DNA from: Byssochlamys sp. IMV 00236 | Lineage: Eukaryota > Ascomycota > Eurotiomycetes > Eurotiales > Thermoascaceae | DNA: 64,000 nucleotides | NCBI GenBank assembly: GCA_001931875.2 | Contig: MSJH02000823.1 | Location: 224,174 to 288,173, forward strand | Direction: 5' to 3' | Part shown: piece by piece, positions 55,860 to 64,000 of the stretch | Layout: every line of letters starts with the position of its first letter | Position numbering within the stretch: position 1 is the first letter of the stretch | The notes under the pieces: generated by a model | Databases searched by the model: none | Told to the model about the DNA's origin: nothing | Seen by the model: only the letters and a program-made list of their open reading frames with translations | Program-made: the position numbers and the translations under genes

Positions 55860-58432
55860 CTTCAAATTTATCAGATCGTGGCTCGAGGGTTCCTTCTTTG
55901 GTAGATCGACGGAATGGGGAACAGAGAGGCTTGAATTGAGCGCCGCTCCGCAACGATTGTCACACACACGAGACGGGTGAGGATGAAAGGTTAAGAAAAG
56001 ACGACCGCGAGCTCTGAGGAATCCAGCCCGCTGTTCACGCAGCTTGGACGAGGCTGAGCTGCGCGGAGGGAAGAGGGAAAAAAAGAAGGACTCCAGAAGG
56101 CAGCCAGGCTAGGGAGACCGCAATAGTTTGTAATACCGATGCAAGCCCGTAATTTTGAGATATAGCAGACGTGCGAGGCGGTCGAGAAGGGAACAAGATA
56201 CTGCGCACTGGCAACCGGACACTAGGTATTCCCGTTCAAGCCCGTGGTGGACGGGGTCCTGGTACACGAAGGGGAAGTGAAAGAGGGCATCATAATCGGG
56301 AAATATCAAAAGAGTAAGATAGTGGGAAAAAGGAAGAAGAGACAGAGCGGGTTGGAGGGGGGGGAATTCAGTAGCAGCTTGGTATATGACGGCGCGGTCC
56401 GGCAAGAAGTTTCTGGCCGACTCGTGCTTGACCCTGGTACCTTTTTCGGCAGCCTGGAGACCTGTGTACTGTACGGTAACGCCGCCGCCGAGTCTCGCTG
56501 GCGGTGCGCTGCGTGGGCGTGTATTGAGACGGTAAGGCTCGTCTCCCGCCAGTCTTTCGGGGTGGTCGTTTTTTCGTCCGTTGATTAATTATCGAAGCCT
56601 CTGCCTCTAACCACGGTCCCTCCCAGCGCTGCCTGTGGAGTCAGCCATGCCCTTTACTGACAACTCCTATTGCTTCCTTTGCTTTGCTCCGGTCATCAGT
56701 GGCCTTCTCTCCAGCTGGAGGCGATGTGAGGGGCTCCCAGAGACCCGGAGAGTCGGCGCTGTGACCGTCTTGAAAATCCCGATCCCTCGTTTCTGCATCC
56801 TACCCGCCTCAAGCGCTTCTTACGATGTCTCTAGACTACTACCACCCCCGATCATGATTCCCTGAAAGCCGCTGGAGCTGACGAGATCTTGCTCCCGGGT
56901 GTCTGGAGGCGCATTCACACGGTGGCTGTCATGAACGATGTCCTTGCTTGCATGCAAGGCCCACCAACGGATGCGGTACAACGGAACCCTTGGACCAGAT
57001 CGCGATTATTTCCGGGTGACGGAGACAGCGGACAGTCAGCAAGCAAGACTTAACCGGAGATAGCTCGCACGACACTGGAAGCTCCGTTAAAATAGAGCCC
57101 CGGTTCGGACAGGAAGATGGCGCTCTGGCTGAAGCCCTAGGATACGAGACTTTTCCGTGTATCACATCTCAAACCACCGCATTCCAATAATAGACGTGGT
57201 GATCAATGTAATAATGTATCCAGAATACCTACGCTACTTGCTCTGCGGGCAACTAAGGCCAAATGTTGCATATCAATTATTATCGAGGGAACTCGCAAAG
57301 CATCCCACAAGCGGTTGCGGAGTATCCGTACTTCGGACGGGCCAAGGACGATCTTACGGCGGCACCGCTGACATCGTAAGAGAGATCTGGGTGCCGCCTG
57401 GTTTCCGCAACAGGGCAAGATGGCGCTGTGTCCACTCAAAGCCCTTATTTGAACGTTGGGGGCAGTGGGCAAGGGCCAGGTTACTCCGCAGTCGTACACA
57501 CAGCATGATGGCTTAGCGACTCTCTGGGAATTTGCCTTTGATGAGCACATGGCGATTGGGTTTCAATGCGACAACGCAGCAAGAGGTTCTCTGTCTTGGC
57601 CGCACCTGACTCTGATCTCCAGGACTGTTCGAAGATCATCGTTTCCAAACTCCTTGTCTGAAGTCATTGCGACTCGGGAGTGCGGGTGCGCATAATGCCC
57701 GAGCAATCCCACCCAGACTCATCTGAGATCGTCGTTCTTTTTGACGGTCATATTATTGAAGTCCAACTGCTTATAGCATAAGATTGTCCAGGGAACTAGT
57801 TGATCTGTCAGATGGCTTAGCGTATATATGATTTGCCCGTTGGCATGCACCGTAGGATCACCACTAGATGCAGGCAGACAGGGATACTTAAGCAATGAGT
57901 CAAGACACCTGCATTAAACAGAGGGAAGTTTTCCTTAGTACGTACCTGACTGCAGGATTATTACCGGCGATGTTGCAGCTGTAGTGGTTATTCTAACATA
58001 CTCTCGTTATGATAGTAGAGATAGAAGTGGTCCATTAATGTGGAGGACGACTTGCATAAAGCGCGTACCATTGTAGCGCTGACCGCCATCGGGCCCAGCT
58101 TCTAGAAGCATCACTGTTTTCTTTCATGCCTATTATCTTACCATTAACTACAAGACTGATCTCCTTCAAGCAGACATCCCTTGAAATAACTCTTTCGTTC
58201 AGAGAGAGAGAGAGAGAGTACAGTTTCAACCAACGCGCTCACTGGCTCCCGTGATCACAAACCACCGGAGGACAAAGCCGTCACAAAGATTTCTCAGAGC
58301 TGCTGCGATTGTGAACCTCCTCCGCAACACCGTCTATAAGATCACTCTCGAGTCTCGCACCACCGTCGCCTGTTCGCCTCACATTTTGTTTCTGACCCTT
58401 GTGGTGGGCTCTGTCGGGAACACCGGTCAGCC
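55860..58432. other. Divergent intergenic region, Nudix (-) and ate1 (+)
   Basis: A 2.6 kb region without a supported gene; the frames here are short and motif-free. A G9 run lies near 56357-56365 and (AG)9 at 58201-58218. The promoters of both flanking genes are at the ends. Confidence 0.45.
58201..58218. repeat. (AG)9 dinucleotide repeat
   Basis: A perfect AG tract about 215 bp upstream of the ate1 start. Confidence 0.9.
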
Positions 58433-60812
58433 ATGGAGCCCCTAGTCGATGCAGAGAGGTCACGGCAACTGTCGCTTTTCAGACCTCTAGGTAAGGAAAC
58501 CAATCTCTATGGGCCAGTCGGAAAGCCCTATACCACCCCGTGCCTAAATGGCTGGCCATATCATTAGCCAGGCCATGGCTAGATTCCCCTTCTACAGCAC
58601 TGAGCCCAGTGTTGACGCGCATTCTACAGAACTGCTCAACATATGGTATTATTCAATTTGCCCCTCGTTACCCCTCATCCCGCCCTTTGACCGCACCACA
58701 CATTGTTTTGGTTTTACCCTCTCAGTCCACCATGGAAAGATAATTACCACTATGGCGCTCTGTAATTATATACTAGACGTTTACTAATTTCCCAAGAATA
58801 GGCTACCAACGCAATTCATGTGGTTACTGTAAATCAGAGAGAGGAAGTCAGTATTATCCCTCTGCTTCTTTTACCCCACAGGTATTTGCATGCAGGAGTC
58901 CACGGCATACTCCATCCCCTTCTTCAAGGAGCAAAGCAAGAAACGTGTTTCAACGCTTCAACTTTTATGCAATTCTTGTCCTTCCGTAGTCGAGAAGCTT
59001 TAGACCTTATCTTCCAGTTCCTAACCAGGAGACAACAGGTGCTTCTTACTATGCTAGTTCAGTCTCAGTGCGGCCGGAGCATTACGAAGAGCTAGTCAAT
59101 CGCGGCTGGAGAAGGTACTACTTCGAAATAGCCTTGATGTATATCGATTATGCTGATTTTCGAATCTAGATCAGGGACTCTGTACTACAAGCAGAACCTG
59201 CAGAGGTCATGCTGTCCGCACTACACTATGAGGTGCGCAATCTTGCATCATTGCCTTATATAACTATGGTTGATATCTTCGTTAACTGTCGAGATTTTAG
59301 GCTCGACGCCTCCGAGTTCAAGCCTCGAAAGGACCAAAGAAAAGCACTCAACCGCTGGAATAAATACATTCTGGGTCCGGAGTACATGCGCAAGGCTGCG
59401 AGACTATGTCCGAAGACCAGAGAGTATGCGCCAACGTGCATCCCTAGACTTGAATATAAACTAAGGGCAATCAAACAGAGAGAAGAAGTACAGGAAAAAC
59501 AACTTCGACTTGCTCACAGCCATCCACGAGACCGAATATGAGAATGTGAAACGTCCGATTGATCCCGAAACCAAACGGCCCATCGAGCCAGCGCATAAAT
59601 TCGAGGTCACCACGGAGGGCGACTCTATCTCTCAGCGCAAGTATGTACCTCATTCTCATGCAATACTGACGGCCTTTATCTCATTCTATTCTGCAGATAT
59701 GAGGTCTTCCTCAAATATCAAAAGGCCATCCACAAAGAGGACGAATCTCGGTGGAAATCGGCGGATTTCAAGCGATTCCTCTGTTCTGGTCTGAAAAAGT
59801 CGACGGTCAAGGAAGATGGAAAGGAACGGAAACTGGGCTCCTGGCACCAGTGCTATCGTCTGGATGGAAGACTCATAGCCGTAGCCGTCCTCGATCTTCT
59901 TCCACACGGTGTGAGCTCCGTCTATATTTTGTACGTATTCAGCTTACCACGCTCTGTCGACGAAGCGCTGACTTTCATAGCTACGACCCCGAGTTTGGTC
60001 ACTGGGAATTTGGCAAGCTGAGCGCACTTAGAGAGATAGCCTTCGCCATTGAGAACAACTACCAGTACTATTACATGGGTATGTCAAGAACAATATTACT
60101 TCCTTGCTAGACCTTCCTAACGCGAGCACTCTCCAGGCTTCTACATCCATTCTTGCCAGAAAATGCGCTACAAGGCAACCTATCGACCTCAGTATATCTT
60201 AGGTAAGACATAATGTATCCATCCCAGCGTTTCTAACCGGATCTTAACCGACTCCACAGACCCGGAGAGTTATACCTGGGATCCTCTCGACGGCGAACTA
60301 TCGAAGAAACTCGATGAGCGTCCCTACGTCTCCCTGTCTCGCGATCGAAAATTAGCCTCCCAGAAAGAAAGCGACAAGGACGAATCCACGACAGCAGCAG
60401 CAGATCAATCCAGCCAAGGAAAGGAATCCGAAGAGAACGACGAGGAAATGTCCCTCTTCGATATTCACATGCCTGGCGTATTGACAGTGGAGGAAGTACT
60501 AGCGCTCGATCTGGACCACTGGCTTCTCCTCGTCCATGGATCATTCCTCGAAATGATCGTAAGTAATCGCCCCATCTTGTCACGCTCATTCAAAGATTTT
60601 TCAAGCCCTACCACGAAAAAAATGCCCTATTAAAAGTTAGTCATTATTTCCTAACTAAACTAACCACAATCCAACCCCCTTTCTAGGATCTCGTCAATTG
60701 GGAAACCTCCGATATCAAAAACCCTCAATCAGTCAAGGGAATCATAGGCGAACTGGCAGCCGTCTTGGGACCGAAAATAGTCAAGGATTCTGCAGTTGTC
60801 TTGTTCGACTGA
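58433..60812 (+). CDS. ate1: Arginyl-tRNA--protein transferase Ate1, 449 aa, eleven exons
   Basis: Transfers Arg from arginyl-tRNA to N-terminal Asp/Glu (or oxidised Cys), creating N-degrons for the Arg/N-end-rule pathway. Exons: 58433-58490, 58802-58846, 59039-59114, 59170-59232, 59301-59423, 59479-59640, 59697-59930, 59981-60078, 60137-60202, 60260-60558, 60687-60812; every junction is in frame. The N-terminal domain has GYQRNSCGYCKSE, RPEHYEELVNRGWRRSG and LQRSCCPHYTMRLDAS, carrying the CxxC and CC cysteines. The C-terminal domain has FLCSGLKK, LGSWHQCYRLDGRLIAVAVLD, SSVYIFYDPEFGHWEFGKLSALREI and YYMGFYIHSCQKMRYKATYRP. Length and motifs are as expected. The first intron is long (311 nt). 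In exon 6 I chose the acceptor ending AAACAG because it restores REEKKYRKNNFDLL. Confidence 0.93.
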
Positions 60813-61514
60813 ATAGGGAAAAGGTCAGGAGATAGGTAGTACTGGCTACTAGTACTAGTACTTATCTGCAAGTAAAGTATTTGTCAATGGGGAAATGGAA
60901 ATTGAAGAATTAGTTACATGCTTCTTGCGGCTTAGTGATTGGTCTGAATAATGGAATCTTTTTTTATTGGAACTTTGCTTTGGGCTTTCTTTTTCTGCAG
61001 GATGTTGAGATTGGGCACTATCAGATCGATTAGAGCGTAAACAAGACTCGAGTTGACTCTACGGTTGTCCAAATCTTATAGATGCCGCTACCGACTATTT
61101 TTCAAGACTGAAAACTTGAAGAAAATGATTACTATTTTCATGGGTATGCATTCAGCGTATATGTGCCACTTGAGGAATGCACGTATATACATAAAGTCAA
61201 ACATAAACTAGGCGTGACCATCCCTTACCATATAAGGTAAGCAACTTGCGTATTAGAAGAGGAAAAAAGAAAAAAAAAATCACAACCAGGACCACCAACG
61301 CCATCCGGATGCAGTGCCAACGCTGCTTTGTACTGCTGAACCAACTATAAGGCATCATGCTGAACGAGGTCGAAACTCATCTGTATGACGAATAACAACG
61401 GCACTATGCAATGCAGAGACCGAAAACGCTCGAAAACGCCGGCGAGAGAGGGAATCACGAATAGAAGAACTGAATAAAAGTAGGTTGTGAACAAGACTGA
61501 AACAATGTCATGTC
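60813..61514. other. 3' region between convergent ate1 and calcipressin genes
   Basis: No gene seen. It includes A- and T-rich tracts (for example 61262-61280) suited to 3' ends. Confidence 0.5.
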
Positions 61515-62378
61515 TTACTCCATCAGTTCCACGGGCGGACGCGCGGTATGAGCCATGATCTTCTTGGGTGCATCAATTGGGCCCATGTCCATTTCGATAT
61601 CTTCAAGATCGGTGGTGTCCTCGACCATGACAGCAGGCAGCTGTGGGTTGCTGCCATGAGCTTCTGGGTCGTAGATGATCGTGCTGCTTCTGCTGCGCGT
61701 GCCTGAGAATGATGCAGGCCAGCTATTTGTCCTCTTGTCGGAGGCCAATGATACTGGCGTCTCCGGCTCCGGCTCGATGGTCTCCTTCGGCTCCTGCGCG
61801 GTCTTCAACTTTGCAAGCGCCTCTGCCAGATCGGTGGCATGAACTTCCTTGTTGGGCGGGTCCTCATAGCGCATCGTCCAGCCGTGAGGGGGGCTGGGGG
61901 GCGGGCTGATGAAGAAGAGCTTCTGAGACTGCGGCGCCTCCAGCAGCTTCTTTCTCCGTGCCTCCTCCGCACTCAAAATGGGAGTGGGTTCTCCAAAGTA
62001 GATTCGCGCACGCACGTGTCGTCCCAAGAGCGCCTCGCCGTCCAGCAGCTGGCGGATCTTAATCGCATCGTCTGTTGAGAGGAAGGAGCATACTATTCGC
62101 CTCATAGATGGCAGCGGAGAGAAGGAGTTGAGGGGCGCGACTTGGGTGATCTGAGAGCGGATGGAATCCAGCGATGAGGGCTGGAAGAGATAGAGATCCC
62201 GCAAATCGGTGATCAAGAGGGTGTTCGATGGTGGTGACGGTTGAGAGAGGGCAGGCAGACTGGAGAGATCGATAGATAGCGAGGGCCGTGGCGACGACGA
62301 ATGCGACGAACGATGCGCGGAGAAGGACGTGGGCGATCCAGGCAGGGATCGAGGAGGAGATGCAGTCACTTCGGCCAT
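61515..62378 (-). CDS. Calcipressin (regulator of calcineurin, RCAN family), 287 aa
   Basis: An intronless gene. An RRM-like N-terminal domain (NTLLITDLRDLYLFQPSSLDSI..., RIVCSFLSTDDAIKIRQLLDG, RARIYFGEP) leads to the RCAN signature LFFISPPPSPPHGW (residues about 154-167), the phosphorylated SP-repeat that modulates calcineurin. The C-terminal motif KKIMAHTARPPVELM also matches the family. The first 50 residues are Ser/Pro-rich. Aspergillus fumigatus CbpA is the studied relative; it tunes calcineurin signalling in growth and calcium stress. The start at 62378 is the first ATG, with the RRM-like region well inside. Confidence 0.93.
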   Translation of the reverse strand: MAEVTASPPRSLPGSPTSFSAHRSSHSSSPRPSLSIDLSSLPALSQPSPPSNTLLITDLRDLYLFQPSSLDSIRSQITQVAPLNSFSPLPSMRRIVCSFLSTDDAIKIRQLLDGEALLGRHVRARIYFGEPTPILSAEEARRKKLLEAPQSQKLFFISPPPSPPHGWTMRYEDPPNKEVHATDLAEALAKLKTAQEPKETIEPEPETPVSLASDKRTNSWPASFSGTRSRSSTIIYDPEAHGSNPQLPAVMVEDTTDLEDIEMDMGPIDAPKKIMAHTARPPVELME

Positions 62379-64000
62379 TATGAAGGTGCTGTATATTGTA
62401 TTATCGTGATGCGGTGATAGAGCAGCAACGCGACGGGAGGAATCTGGTCGAAAGAGTTTCCAGATCGGCGAGCGGTGATCGCGGGCAGATAAGCGATCGG
62501 GAGCGGGAATGATACGGCCGAGATGTCTTGATGTCTTGATGTCTCGTTGTTTTCCGTTCTTCTGGATGCTTTGCTGGAGTGATGGAAGAGTGAAGAGGGA
62601 GTCGAGAGGGACTTAAGTAATTATTCGTTCGAAGCAGCAGGTGGTGAGGGATCATGGGACGTGGCGAGGCCTGGACACACACAAAGTCCACATGGATGCC
62701 CTACGCCTCAAGGCGCAGCAGCGTCCGCCTTCCCCTTCTCCGCTTCCTTGCGCTCTATCGACTCCGCCGGACATTTTAGACTGAGATAGAATGTCTGCTT
62801 TACTCCTTACTATACTGAAGCATTACTGACCACGGCTCCATAGTTCCTGGCACACATACCAGTGGTTCCTCTGTGGCTGGTGCCCTGATGGCAAGCGCGC
62901 GTAGCCGACTGCAAAGCCACAGCTGCGCTGTTTCTACAGGCGATCATTAACTATTGATTGCTCCATTGGATCTGCATCCAAACAATGAACTGCCTTTTGA
63001 TACTCTCTGCAGTGTGCTATCTTTAGGCGCCCTTGTCTTTAGCAAATTCTGGATTGTATACCGTGCTTGGAACATCACTATGGCGGCTGGAACTATCCAC
63101 GCAAGACATTGCGAATATTGTCCAGGGCGACCCTCTCTGTTGTGAAAACTATTGAATAGTACTACAAATGGAGAGCTTTGCCTTCTAGTTCCTGCTAGTA
63201 GAGTCGGGAATCCACTGTGCAACAGCCGATACTGGCGCGCTGCGCCCCTGGCCAAGAGCGACGCTTTTATTCGACTGCGCCACATGAATGAACCCCTTCG
63301 TCTCCTATTCACAACGACACATAGAGACAACACAGGCATCATCATTTCTGTCTTCCGGAAAATGACAAGTTCAGCGCACTGAGGAGGCAAAAATGGTCAG
63401 CAATCTCTAATTAAAGCCCGGTGGTAATGCTCAGCCTGGTCCTTTCTCTAAGGCTGACCGCAATGCATCTAACTAAAGCAACGCCGCGGCATCTCCGGAG
63501 CAAACAGCCATTGTTGACAAGGCTTAGGCGCTTCAAGAGACCCCATTAGTTCTTTTTCATTTTGTCAGTGAAATCCTGATTGCACAGAAAGGTGACATTG
63601 CGCATTCTCCTTGTTATGCCCCTGGTTTTTGCTTGCATATGATAAAACAGTTCTCCATAGCAGCCAAACAAAGACCTCTTCACAGCCAATATCTGCCTTG
63701 GTATGTGCGACACTGGGAGATTTGGGTGTTTCTGAGACAAACTGTTTGCAGTCATTTTAGCTATCATACTGGAAACAGGATAGAGGTTAGCTCTGAGGTT
63801 TAGACAGCAAACATAAATATATGCTCACTACCTCTGTCAAATAAAGGAGTCACGGCTATCACGTATTATTTAAGAGCCCATTCCTCCTCTCCAGCTTTTG
63901 CAACCTTTTGTATTCCGTCGACAATATATTTCTGCTTCATGGATATCTGGCTAATGACCCCATGTACCGGTGTGGTGGCTTAATTTCAGTCAACTCGTGC
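62379..64000. other. Right-end region without a supported gene
   Basis: The calcipressin promoter and leader occupy about 62379-62800 (with repeated TGATGTCT units near 62529-62545). A 147-codon minus-strand frame at 62947-63390 starts without an obvious ATG context and shows no domain. A 73-codon minus-strand frame at 63546-63767 has weak resemblance to the C-terminal part of pogo/Fot1-type transposases (segment KRSLFGCYGEL). Any gene here would have to extend beyond the window. Confidence 0.4.

Noticed and set aside
62947..63390. Minus-strand 147-codon frame
   Set aside because: No domain, no recognisable splice context and no homologous motif; likely chance.
1..64000. CRISPR arrays, rRNA genes or secondary-metabolite cluster
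   Set aside because: No regularly spaced repeats, no rRNA sequence, and no polyketide or peptide synthetase; the sequence is a eukaryotic fungal chromosome segment.

Overview
The window is nuclear DNA of a filamentous ascomycete, most likely Aspergillus or a close relative in the Eurotiales. The evidence is short introns of about 50-120 nt with GT..AG ends and CTAAC/CTGAC-like branch points, and proteins of clearly Pezizomycotina type (ImeB-like kinase, Stc1-domain protein, DUF7514 protein, GPI-anchored S10 carboxypeptidase). All assignments come from reading the sequence; no database search was run. Exon joins were chosen by splice consensus, reading frame and remembered family motifs.

Layout, left to right. 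1-7.5 kb: two major facilitator transporters on the + strand (1252-3339 and 5782-7418), separated by an AT-rich, palindrome-containing spacer. 7.5-15.4 kb: a gene-poor stretch with a truncated, frameshifted short-chain dehydrogenase pseudogene, three nearly identical tRNA-Asn(GTT) genes and one secreted Ser/Thr/His-rich repeat protein. 15.4-33.5 kb: a dense housekeeping block with the V-ATPase B subunit, a GPI-type serine carboxypeptidase, a universal-stress-protein-domain protein, a DNAJC9-like J-protein, a DRAP-deaminase-like enzyme, the telomere protein Stn1, a DUF7514 protein and an Stc1-domain protein. 33.5-38.6 kb: a 5 kb stretch without a recognisable gene, ending in the pyrimidine-rich leader of an Ime2/ImeB-type kinase. 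38.6-62.4 kb: the kinase, exosome subunit Rrp42, a mitochondrial membrane protein, cytochrome c, an unassigned single-pass membrane protein, RNA polymerase II subunit Rpb3, a Nudix (DIPP-like) hydrolase, arginyl-tRNA-protein transferase Ate1 and a calcipressin. 62.4-64 kb: no supported gene; a weak trace may be a decayed transposase.

The genes are ordinary core functions side by side and do not form an evident pathway or secondary-metabolite cluster. Several concern chromosome and RNA biology (Stn1, Stc1, Rpb3, Rrp42, ImeB), but they lie on different strands with separate promoters. I found no convincing new multi-gene system. The points most worth a second look are: an overlapping upstream ORF at the Stn1 start; a coding first exon consisting only of ATG in the carboxypeptidase; a 13-nt microexon in the first transporter; the tRNA-Asn trio around a gene-poor island; the 13-residue repeats of the secreted protein; TCACGTGA palindromes shared by three unrelated promoters; and the unassigned membrane protein at 49.3-51.3 kb.
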